Source: Candidatus Cloacimonadota bacterium
GTDB taxonomy: Bacteria > Cloacimonadota > Cloacimonadia > Cloacimonadales > TCS61
Assembly (NCBI GenBank): GCA_011372345.1
Contig: DRTC01000207.1
Location: forward strand, 1 to 8,815
DNA length: 8,815 nt
Direction of reading: 5' to 3'
The translations under genes and the position numbers were made by a program. A model generated the notes under the pieces. That model was given only the letters and a program-made list of their open reading frames with translations. It had not been told where the DNA came from and did not search any database. Of the stretch, positions 1 to 6,303 are shown in pieces; position 1 is the first letter of the stretch, and every line of letters begins with the position of its first letter.

Positions 1-142
1 AATGTTTGTTATTAAAATGAATCAGTGCCTAACAAACAGCTCCACAGCCAAGCAAGAAGATAAGCAAGAAGAGCGTGGCAGCTGCCAAACATTAATAAAA
101 CCAAAAAGAAAATCAGGGAATTCACAATTTTAAAGTAGATTA
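1..142. other. Left-edge patch with tandem and inverted repeats, no convincing gene
   Basis: Positions 23-86 are about half G+C, while the following ~140 bases are strongly A+T-rich. The patch holds a 12-base tandem repeat (AAGCAAGAAGA at 50-60 and 62-72). It also holds a perfect 10-base palindrome GGCAGCTGCC (77-86) and a stem CAGCTCCAC (37-45) with GTGGCAGCTG (75-84) that leaves one bulged C. TGTTTGTTA (3-11) also pairs with TAACAAACA (30-38), and AATGTTTG (1-8) with CAAACATT (86-93). Short open frames exist on both strands (+ 2-133, 43 codons; - 125-12, 37 codons), but neither has a ribosome binding site. What the patch is remains open. Confidence 0.5.
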
Positions 143-178
143 TTGACAAGAAATTACCCTTTAAATTTTTTACATAAT
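143..178 (+). promoter_or_regulatory. Candidate promoter for the EF-G-like gene
   Basis: A consensus -35 box TTGACA lies at 143-148. The only -10-like word downstream is TACATAAT (171-178), which is 22-24 bases away instead of about 17, so the pairing is poor. The true -10 may be a divergent A+T-rich word in between. The start of the gene is 57 bases downstream. Confidence 0.25.
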
Positions 179-234
179 CTGGAATTAAACCAGTAAAAAA
201 AATAAATGTTTTATATATAAAGAACGGGGGAAAA

Positions 235-2289
235 ATGAAAAAATATGATTGGAAAGATATCAGAAATGTTGCTCTTGTGGGTGCGAGCGGTGCCGGAAAA
301 ACGAGTCTGATCGAGCAGATGCTTTATAATGCGAAAGCAACAAGTAGAGTTGGAAAAATTGAAGATGGAAACACGGTCATGGATTTTAATGCGGAAGAGA
401 TCGAAAAAGGGATGTCCATGTCCTTGGGTGTTGCTTATTTTGAATGGAAAAATAATAAAATAAATATCCTTGATGCTCCGGGTAATGCAGATTTTGCCGG
501 AGAACAGATTTCATCTTCACTCGCAGCGGAAACGCTTCTTTTTGTAGCAAATGCTCATGGCGGATATGAAGTCAGTCTGGAGCAATCCCTGGAGTTGCTG
601 GCAAATTCTCCGGCAGCAAAAGGGATCATCGTCAACAGGATGGATAATGAAGGTGCTGATTTTAATAAAACTATCGAACTGATCAAAGAAAATACCGATC
701 TGAATCCTATTCCTATCTTTCTGCCAATCGGTTCTGAACACAGGTTTGAAGGAATCGTTGACATCGTAAAAGGAAAAGCATTTATCAAAGATAAGGTAGC
801 GGATATTCCTGCAAATATGGCTGATCAGGTCGAGGAAAGTCGATTAGCCTTGATGGAAGCAGTTGCTGAAAGCGATGACGACCTTCTGGAAAAATATTTT
901 GAAGTTGGTAAACTTTCAGACGAAGAACTTTCCTCAGGGATTAAATCTGCGATAACTGCTGGAACCCTCATCCCTGTTTTTGCCTGTTCCGCAACCTCTA
1001 ATATCGCAGTAAATGATATTATGAATGCGATCTCTGATTATTTACCGTCTCCTGCTGATAAGAATAAAATAACAGTCGAAGAAAAAGGAGAAGAAAAAAC
1101 AATTACAACTTCAATAAATGGTGATCTTTGTGCTTATGTATTCAAATCGTTTACTGATCCGAATGTGGGTGATATTGCTTATGTGAGAGTTTTTTCAGGA
1201 AATCTGAAAAGCGGAATGGAAGTTTTTGTTCCGGAAAAAGATAGCAAGGACAGAATCGGTTCGATGTATTATGTTGTAGGAAAAGGAAGAACTGAAACAG
1301 ATGAACTGAGCGCAGGTGATATTGGGGGCTTGGTAAAAATTAAAGTTGCTCGTAGTTTTAATTCACTGGTCAAAATCGGATCAAAAATCAGGTTAAAGAA
1401 AGTCGCTCTTCCGACTCCTGTTTTCTGGCAGGCGATCAAAGCCGTAAACCAGCATGATGAAGACAAGATCGGTTCAGCTCTAACCAAGCTGTTAGATGAA
1501 GATCCGACCATTACTCTGGAAATGAATGCGGAAACGAATGAGAATGTTCTTGCCGGAATCGGTGATCAGCAAATTAGTTTTTTAAACAAAAAACTAAAAT
1601 CCCGTTATAAGATCGATGCGGAATTATCTTTACCTTCAGTTCCTTATAAAGAAACAATTACCGGTAAAGCCGATATCAGTTATAAACACAAAAAACAATC
1701 CGGTGGAAGAGGACAGTATGGAGAAGTTTATTTCCGGGTTGCCCCCAAACAAAGGGGAGAAGGTTTTGAATTCATAAATTCGATCGTTGGTGGAACGATT
1801 CCAAGCAAATATATTCCGGCAATTGAAAAAGGTCTTGTAGAAATCATGGGTAAAGGTATTGTTTCAGGAAATCCGATTGTCGATATCAGTGTTGATTGTT
1901 ATTACGGAAGTTATCACGATGTCGATTCATCTGAAATGGCGTTTAAAATAGCTTCCTGGAATGCCCTGAAAAAAGCTTTTGAGATTGCCAAACCGATTCT
2001 CCTGGAACCTGTTTATGAAGCCCAGATAATTATCCCGAATGAATATATGGGTGATGTCATGGGAGATATTTCAACGCGTAGAGGGAAGATATTAGGAATG
2101 GAACAAAAGGGAAAGAAACAGATTTTAAACGCTCATATTCCGCTTGCTGAATTATTCGGATATTATCCCGCTCTTAAATCTCTAACTCAAGGTCGTGGAA
2201 AATTTACTCAGAAATTTTCACATTTTGAAAAAGTCCCAGGTGACATAGCTTCTAAAGTCATTGCTGAAGCTAATAAAAAAGACGAATGA
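235..2289 (+). CDS. EF-G-like translational GTPase (EF-G-2/FusA2 type)
   Basis: This is a 684-residue, full-length, five-domain elongation-factor-G relative, predicted to be a cytoplasmic GTPase acting on the ribosome. The GTPase domain shows G1 GASGAGKT (16-23), G3 DAPGN (80-84), G4 NRMD (134-137) and a G5-like SAT near 252. Canonical EF-G has an AHIDAGKT-type G1, RGITI in switch I and DTPGH in G3. Here these read GASGAGKT, KGMSM and DAPGN, so the switch I Thr is Ser and the catalytic His is Asn, which points to the EF-G-2 paralogue family rather than housekeeping FusA. Domain IV keeps the tip sequence GSYHDVDS (near 557-564), and domain V keeps MGDVMGDISTRRG, so ribosome contact looks preserved. 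The start is set by GGGGG at 226-230, four bases before ATG. It stands alone: a hairpin follows the stop. Family assignment is firm, but the role (translocation, recycling or stress) cannot be read from sequence. Confidence 0.93.
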   Translation: MKKYDWKDIRNVALVGASGAGKTSLIEQMLYNAKATSRVGKIEDGNTVMDFNAEEIEKGMSMSLGVAYFEWKNNKINILDAPGNADFAGEQISSSLAAETLLFVANAHGGYEVSLEQSLELLANSPAAKGIIVNRMDNEGADFNKTIELIKENTDLNPIPIFLPIGSEHRFEGIVDIVKGKAFIKDKVADIPANMADQVEESRLALMEAVAESDDDLLEKYFEVGKLSDEELSSGIKSAITAGTLIPVFACSATSNIAVNDIMNAISDYLPSPADKNKITVEEKGEEKTITTSINGDLCAYVFKSFTDPNVGDIAYVRVFSGNLKSGMEVFVPEKDSKDRIGSMYYVVGKGRTETDELSAGDIGGLVKIKVARSFNSLVKIGSKIRLKKVALPTPVFWQAIKAVNQHDEDKIGSALTKLLDEDPTITLEMNAETNENVLAGIGDQQISFLNKKLKSRYKIDAELSLPSVPYKETITGKADISYKHKKQSGGRGQYGEVYFRVAPKQRGEGFEFINSIVGGTIPSKYIPAIEKGLVEIMGKGIVSGNPIVDISVDCYYGSYHDVDSSEMAFKIASWNALKKAFEIAKPILLEPVYEAQIIIPNEYMGDVMGDISTRRGKILGMEQKGKKQILNAHIPLAELFGYYPALKSLTQGRGKFTQKFSHFEKVPGDIASKVIAEANKKDE

Positions 2290-2296
2290 AGCTTAT

Positions 2297-2360
2297 CTTT
2301 CCGAAGCTTCTTCCAAAGATATTCTCAATAGTAAGATTCGGAAAGTTATTTGATGTTCTT
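2297..2360 (+). terminator. Likely terminator hairpin after the EF-G-like gene
   Basis: The arm at 2297-2309 (CTTTCCGAAGCTT) pairs with 2333-2345 (AAGATTCGGAAAG) in 12 of 13 positions, enclosing a 23-base loop. It is followed by a moderately T-rich stretch at 2346-2360. A smaller competing hairpin, GAAGCTT (2288-2294) with AAGCTTC (2304-2310), begins inside the stop codon. The T tract is imperfect, so a factor-dependent stop or a protective 3' structure is also possible. Confidence 0.45.
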
Positions 2361-2389
2361 TCCTAAAATTTAATTTCCAGACAAAATGG

Positions 2390-2547
2390 AAACTTGACTT
2401 ATCCGGCACTTGCAGGATGAGTTAAATTGACATGTCTCAATGGATTATAAAACTTGAGTCAAGTCAGACAAAGCAAACTTAATTCAAGTTTTCACTCTGA
2501 AATAACCTGTTTAATTTTATGCGTATGTGATGAAACTTGAAAAGTTT
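2390..2547. repeat. Cluster of AAACTTGA/TCAAGTTT near-palindromes
   Basis: Three dyads fit AAACTTGANTCAAGTTT or a close variant. They are AAACTTGAGTCAAGTCA (2450-2466), AAACTTAATTCAAGTTT (2475-2491) and the shortened AAACTT-GAA-AAGTTT (2533-2547). A half-site AAACTTGA lies at 2390-2397. The first two centres are 25 bases apart and the third ends 12 bases before the Shine-Dalgarno of the protease gene. The arrangement looks like operator sites for a dimeric regulator, but RNA hairpins or a dispersed extragenic repeat are alternatives. Confidence 0.5.
2422..2451 (+). promoter_or_regulatory. Weak candidate promoter for the aspartic protease gene
   Basis: TATAAA (2446-2451) is a reasonable -10 word. 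TTGACA (2427-2432) lies only 13 bases upstream, which is too close, while TTAAAT (2422-2427) is 18 bases away but a poor -35 match. The first near-palindrome (2450-2466) would overlap the downstream edge of the -10, a position suited to repression. Confidence 0.25.
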
Positions 2548-2569
2548 AGAGTAATTGCAGGAGGTCAAG

Positions 2570-2989
2570 ATGGGTTTAGTTTACGCAGAAATAACTTTAA
2601 GAAACGGTTTAGATGTTGCCTTACATAATGTTGGAAAACTCGAAAAAAAGGATATTCGGGAACTAAAAGTAAAATCATTGGTTGATTCCGGTGCTTACAT
2701 GTTAGCGATCAATGAAAATGTGAAGAGTCAGTTGGGTTTGGTCAAAGTTGATGAAAAAGTTGCTGAACTTGCAGATGGAACAAGACACAAATTAGATGTT
2801 GTGGGTCCTGTAGAAATCCATTTTAAGAATAGAAGAGCAAATGTAGATGCTATGGTTTTACCTGCTGATTCTACGATTTTACTCGGTTCTATCCCAATGG
2901 AAGATATGGATGTAATTATCGATCCGAAAAAACAGGAACTAATTGTAAATCCAGAAACTCCTTATATTCCCAAAACTTATTTGAAATAA
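2570..2989 (+). CDS. Retropepsin-like clan AA aspartic protease
   Basis: This is a 139-residue soluble protein with no signal peptide or membrane segment. It shows the single-lobe retropepsin pattern: the active-site motif LVDSGA (37-42, catalytic Asp39), an ADG turn near 68-70, and the C-terminal hydrophobic-hydrophobic-Gly pattern ILLGSIPMEDMDVIIDP (103-119). Such proteins normally dimerise to build one active site from two Asp-Ser/Thr-Gly motifs. The pattern resembles the small bacterial and archaeal clan AA proteases annotated as AF_0612-like, whose substrates are mostly unknown. ATG at 2570 was chosen over TTG at 2555 because AGGAGG (2559-2564) sits five bases upstream of it and would lie inside the longer reading frame. 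The gene stands between likely transcription stops and starts on both sides, so it is probably its own unit under the near-palindromes upstream. Fold assignment is fairly sure; proteolytic activity is inferred. Confidence 0.82.
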   Translation: MGLVYAEITLRNGLDVALHNVGKLEKKDIRELKVKSLVDSGAYMLAINENVKSQLGLVKVDEKVAELADGTRHKLDVVGPVEIHFKNRRANVDAMVLPADSTILLGSIPMEDMDVIIDPKKQELIVNPETPYIPKTYLK

Positions 2990-3009
2990 ACGATTAAACC
3001 TTTTATACA
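2981..3009 (+). promoter_or_regulatory. Promoter for the yebC-ruvC-ruvA-rsmB cluster
   Basis: TTGAAA (2981-2986) and TATACA (3004-3009) are separated by exactly 17 bases, a good sigma70-type spacing with 5/6 and 4/6 consensus matches. The -35 box overlaps the stop codon of the protease gene. Transcription would begin near 3016, only a few bases before the GGAGGG ribosome binding site (3019-3024), giving a very short leader. Confidence 0.5.
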
Positions 3010-3028
3010 TAATTTCTCGGAGGGAAAA

Positions 3029-3778
3029 ATGTCCGGTCATAGTAAATGGGCTTCTATCAAACATAAAAAAGGAGCAACTGATGCCAAAAGAGGCAAGCTC
3101 TTTACGAAATTGATCAAGGAAATAATCGTGGCTGCTCGTGAAGGCGGAGGAGATGTTGACAGTAATCCTCGTTTAAGGGTTGCAGTTTCCACTGCTCGCG
3201 GAGCAAATATGCCGAACAATAACATCGAAAGAGCGATCAAACGAGGAACCGGTGAGATCGAAGGTGTTAATTATGAAAATTTCACTTACGAAGGCTACGG
3301 ACACAATGGTGTTGCTATTTTGGTTGAGACCTTGACTGATAATAAGCAGCGTACGGTTTCGGAAGTCAGGCATGCTTTTTCCAAATATGGAGGAACTCTC
3401 GCAGAAAACGGTTCTGTTTCCTGGATCTTTGAACAGAAAGGTTTGATCGAAATTCCCAAAAACGATCTGAACGAAGATGAGATCATGATGGCTGGTCTCG
3501 ATGCCGGAGCAGATGACATCACGCTGGAAGGTGATTTTTTCCAGGTAATAACTCCTTATTCTGAACTTCATCAAGTCATGCAAAACCTGGAAGAAGCAGG
3601 TTATAAAATTGAGAAAGCCGAACTGACCAGGATTCCAAAAAATACGATCAAGGCTGATGATTTTGCAGATAAATTGCTCAAACTTATTGATAATCTTGAA
3701 GATCTGGATGATGTCCAGAAAGTGTATGCGAATTTTGAAATTTCCGATGAAACTATGGAGAGGTTGTTTATAAATTGA
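3029..3778 (+). CDS. yebC: YebC/PmpR/TACO1-family protein
   Basis: The 249-residue length is normal for the family. The N-terminal signature MSGHSKWASIKHKKG marks the YebC_I subgroup. Further family blocks are the Arg-rich NPRLRVAVSTARGANMP region (46-62), YEGYGHNGVAIL (about 87-98) with the following DNKQRT, SWIFEQKG near 129-136 and the C-terminal LDDVQKVYANFEI. Older literature treats the family as DNA-binding transcription regulators (PmpR). More recent work on bacterial YebC and mitochondrial TACO1 supports a ribosome-associated role that helps translation through difficult, proline-rich stretches. The start is fixed by GGAGGG (3019-3024), four bases before ATG. It is the first gene of the cluster, and placement before ruvC is a common bacterial arrangement. 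Its stop codon overlaps the ruvC start. Confidence 0.96.
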   Translation: MSGHSKWASIKHKKGATDAKRGKLFTKLIKEIIVAAREGGGDVDSNPRLRVAVSTARGANMPNNNIERAIKRGTGEIEGVNYENFTYEGYGHNGVAILVETLTDNKQRTVSEVRHAFSKYGGTLAENGSVSWIFEQKGLIEIPKNDLNEDEIMMAGLDAGADDITLEGDFFQVITPYSELHQVMQNLEEAGYKIEKAELTRIPKNTIKADDFADKLLKLIDNLEDLDDVQKVYANFEISDETMERLFIN

Positions 3779-4257
3779 TCATTATTGGAGTTGATCCGGG
3801 AAGTAAATATTGCGGTTATGGCATTATCGAGGTTCAGAAAAACAGGATACTTGCTGCTGGATGCGATGTCATCAAAATCAAACAAAGTTTTACTTTCCCT
3901 GAAAAATTAACTGTAGTTTACACGGAGATCAAACAAATAATTGCAAAATACAAACCTGACATTGCTGCTGTCGAATCCATATTTTATGGGAAAAATATCA
4001 AATCTGCTTTTATTCTGGGACATGTACGGGGTGTAATCCTTTTAGCTCTGGCTGAACAAAATATCAAAGTTTTGGAATACTCACCGCGAGAAATAAAAAG
4101 ATCTGTTGTGGGTAATGGAAATGCTTCTAAAGAGCAGGTTCAATATATGGTCCAGAAGATCTTGAATTTGAATTTGGAAAACCGATCTGAAGACGCGATG
4201 GATGCTCTGGCAATAGCTTTGTGTCAATTTAATAAAGAAAGATTCAGGAGCAGGTAA
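3775..4257 (+). CDS. ruvC: Holliday junction endonuclease RuvC
   Basis: RuvC is the dimeric, Mg2+-dependent resolvase that cuts four-way DNA junctions delivered by RuvAB. The 160-residue length is typical. The RNase-H-like fold shows all four acidic metal ligands: Asp7 in IIGVDPG, Glu67 in AAVESIF, and Asp140 and Asp143 in SEDAMDALAIA. The start is a TTG overlapping the yebC stop as TTGA, chosen because the family begins immediately before this IIGxDPG strand and no ATG is available nearby. A GGAGAGG stretch at 3757-3763, inside yebC, can serve as ribosome binding site, with translational coupling likely. The stop shares one base with the ruvA start (TAATG). The C-terminal tail is short and basic. 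Confidence 0.95.
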   Translation: MIIIGVDPGSKYCGYGIIEVQKNRILAAGCDVIKIKQSFTFPEKLTVVYTEIKQIIAKYKPDIAAVESIFYGKNIKSAFILGHVRGVILLALAEQNIKVLEYSPREIKRSVVGNGNASKEQVQYMVQKILNLNLENRSEDAMDALAIALCQFNKERFRSR

Positions 4258-4862
4258 TGTTTGCTTATTTAAAAGGAATTTTGGCAAAGAAAAATCCAAC
4301 CTTCGCTGTAATTGACTGCCATGGTGTCGGTTATGAAGTGAACATTCCATTAAGTACTTTCGATAAATTACCCGAGATCGGTAAAGAAATTGAATTCCAG
4401 ATACATTTTTCTATGACCGAAAATGATGGAATCCGATTATTTGGTTTTTTTTCTGTGGAAGAGAAAGAGCTTTTTCGACAACTTATCTCCATCTCGAAGA
4501 TCGGTCCCAAAACCGCATTATCGATTCTTTCCGGACTTTCAGTTCAGGATTTGATCCAGGCAGTTCAAACCGGAAATGTTAGTTTGATCTCAACTGTACC
4601 TGGTTTAGGAAAAAAATCAGCAGAACGATTGATCATCGAATTAAAAGATAAAGTCGGTAAGATCGGGATCGAAGATATTCTTTCATCCGAAACCGGAAAA
4701 CCGGATATAATACACGAAGCAGAATCCGCCCTGATAACACTCGGATATAAACCTTTAGATGTGAAAAAAACAATTGCCAGATTGATAAAAGATAACGATT
4801 ATCAAAGCGCTGAAGAGGTTATCAAAGCCACTATAAAATCATTATATCAGAGAAATATATGA
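4257..4862 (+). CDS. ruvA: Holliday junction DNA-binding subunit RuvA
   Basis: RuvA is the tetrameric protein that holds the Holliday junction open and square and recruits the RuvB motor. The 201 residues cover all three domains. There is an N-terminal OB fold (about 1-63) that contains an acidic-pin-like TEND (54-57). Two helix-hairpin-helix motifs follow, KIGPKTALSIL (81-91) and PGLGKKSAERLI (115-126). The C-terminal three-helix domain (about 150-199, AESALITLGYKPLDVKKTI) is the part known to contact RuvB. AGGAG at 4246-4250 is six bases before the ATG, which itself overlaps the ruvC stop by one base. ruvB commonly follows, but here the next gene is rsmB, so ruvB must lie elsewhere. Confidence 0.95.
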   Translation: MFAYLKGILAKKNPTFAVIDCHGVGYEVNIPLSTFDKLPEIGKEIEFQIHFSMTENDGIRLFGFFSVEEKELFRQLISISKIGPKTALSILSGLSVQDLIQAVQTGNVSLISTVPGLGKKSAERLIIELKDKVGKIGIEDILSSETGKPDIIHEAESALITLGYKPLDVKKTIARLIKDNDYQSAEEVIKATIKSLYQRNI

Positions 4863-6178
4863 TGAATATCAGGCATGAAGCCTACAAAATCATTTTAAAA
4901 GTCCTGACCAAAAACATTTTTTCGGATAAACTTCTTTCCAAAACTTCAAAGAAAATCGAAAATTCTCAACCGGATGCTGGTCTGCTTTATATGCTTGTTA
5001 AAGGTGTCCTCAAGATGAAAGGTAATCTTGATTATATCGCTTCTATTTATACTGAAGAAGACAAATATTCTTCCACCAGCATAAAAATAAAAATTTTGCT
5101 TTATCTGTCTTTATACCAACTCCTTTATTGTGATTTTATCCCGGAATATGCAGCTGTTAATGAATCAGTAACTCTCGCAAAAAAACTTTATGGAGAGAAT
5201 ATCGCCAATTTCATCAATGCCGTTCTGCGAGCATATTTAAGATCAAAAGAAATAAAATATCCGGAAAATGATCTCGATAGATTAGCTTTGCAATATTCTT
5301 TCCCCAAAGAATTAGTTTATAAATGGCTGGAGTATTGGAGTGTTTCCGATACTGAAAAATTATGCAGATATTTTAATAAAATTCCTGAACTTCATATCAG
5401 GATCAATAAAATGGCAACTGATAAATCCCGCTTGCTCGAGTATTTTCGGAGAAGAGAAATCGATGTTCGGGAAAGCAAGGTCTCGGATAATATTTTAATT
5501 TCCAAACAGACAAGTGAAGTATTAAATAATATTGCCTTTTCAGAAGGATATTATTCGATCCAGGATTCGTCTTCCGCTCTCGTTGTCGAGTTGCTCGATC
5601 CTGCTCCTGATGAATCGATTCTCGACCTGTTTGCCGGTCCAGGTGGGAAAGCTACATATATTGCCGAAATGATGGAAAATACCGGCGAAATAATTGCTGT
5701 TGATAAATTTCCTCAAAAAATAAAAAAAATTAAACAGGCAGTGGAAAGGCTTCAAATTAAAAATATGCAGATCATTACCAAAGATTCTTTCAAATATGGA
5801 CCTGTTGCTCCTGCTTTCGATAAAGTTCTGCTCGATGTTCCCTGCACAGGTTGGGGAGTTTTTCAAAAAAAGGCGGAACTTCGCTGGCAACTGAATCAAG
5901 ACTTGCCGAAACTATTGAAACTGCAGGAAAATGCTCTTAAGACAGGTTCTGCTTTTGTTAAAAAAGATGGATTCATGGTTTACAGCACCTGCACTTTGAA
6001 TGAAGAAGAAAATGAAAGGCAAATTTCCAAATTTCTGAAAAAAAATAAGAATTTCAAAAAAATCCCTGCATCCGGAACGATTCCTGATAAATTTGTCAAA
6101 AAAGGATTTCTTAAAACTTTACCTTATGAAAATAATATTGACGGAGCATTTGCTGCAAAATTAAAAAGAATTTCATAG
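4859..6178 (+). CDS. rsmB: 16S rRNA (cytosine-C5) methyltransferase RsmB
   Basis: RsmB (Sun/Fmu) uses S-adenosylmethionine to make m5C at position 967 (E. coli numbering) of 16S rRNA. The 439 residues match the family. An N-terminal NusB-like RNA-binding domain spans about 1-135 (for example AAVNESVTLAKKL and NFINAVLRAYLR). A linker and a Rossmann-type methyltransferase domain follow: SAM motif I DLFAGPGGK (256-264), an acidic VDK (281-283), LLDVPCTG with Cys329, and YSTCTLNEEENE with Cys378. The two cysteines are the expected base-flipping release and nucleophile pair of RNA m5C enzymes. The C-terminal LPYENNIDGAFAAKL block is also a family trait. The start overlaps the ruvA stop (ATGA), and a second ATG follows directly at 4862. 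No strong Shine-Dalgarno is visible, so translation is probably coupled to ruvA. Confidence 0.93.
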   Translation: MMNIRHEAYKIILKVLTKNIFSDKLLSKTSKKIENSQPDAGLLYMLVKGVLKMKGNLDYIASIYTEEDKYSSTSIKIKILLYLSLYQLLYCDFIPEYAAVNESVTLAKKLYGENIANFINAVLRAYLRSKEIKYPENDLDRLALQYSFPKELVYKWLEYWSVSDTEKLCRYFNKIPELHIRINKMATDKSRLLEYFRRREIDVRESKVSDNILISKQTSEVLNNIAFSEGYYSIQDSSSALVVELLDPAPDESILDLFAGPGGKATYIAEMMENTGEIIAVDKFPQKIKKIKQAVERLQIKNMQIITKDSFKYGPVAPAFDKVLLDVPCTGWGVFQKKAELRWQLNQDLPKLLKLQENALKTGSAFVKKDGFMVYSTCTLNEEENERQISKFLKKNKNFKKIPASGTIPDKFVKKGFLKTLPYENNIDGAFAAKLKRIS

Positions 6179-6213
6179 TTTTCATTCAAGTTTTGAAAAA
6201 TATCTGGCTGAAT

Positions 6214-6284
6214 GTTCACAAGCAATCAGTCAAAAGCTTGAGACAGTCTTGCTTGTGGACAGAAACAAACGGGATTGTTTGTTT
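6214..6284 (+). promoter_or_regulatory. Two consecutive stem-loops between rsmB and the PASTA gene
   Basis: GTTCACAAGCAA (6214-6225) pairs with TTGCTTGTGGAC (6249-6260) over 12 base pairs including one G-T wobble. Its 23-base loop contains AAGCTT. Directly after it, AAACAAAC (6263-6270) pairs with GTTTGTTT (6277-6284) around a GGGATT loop, ending ten bases before the GGAG of the next gene. Neither is followed by a clear T tract, so they look more like a leader structure or processing site than a classic terminator. A half-site ATTCAAGTTTT of the 2390-2547 motif lies at 6185-6195. Confidence 0.5.
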
Positions 6285-6303
6285 TACCATATTGGAGTAA
6301 ATA

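Noticed and set aside
50..73. CRISPR or longer tandem-repeat array
   Set aside because: There are only two 12-base units with no spacer pattern.
2450..2491. FNR/CRP-type sites
   Set aside because: FNR boxes are TTGAT-N4-ATCAA; the dyads here have TTGA and TCAA separated by one base, so the geometry does not fit.
2555..2569. Upstream TTG start for the aspartic protease
   Set aside because: It would place the excellent AGGAGG ribosome binding site inside the coding region and has no such site of its own; ATG 2570 fits better.
3173..3583. Antisense open frame of 136 codons inside yebC
   Set aside because: It lies wholly opposite a strongly conserved gene, has no family-like motifs and no separate ribosome binding context; it is a mirror of the yebC codon pattern. 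The same applies to the other antisense frames inside the EF-G-like gene, ruvC, rsmB and gyrB.
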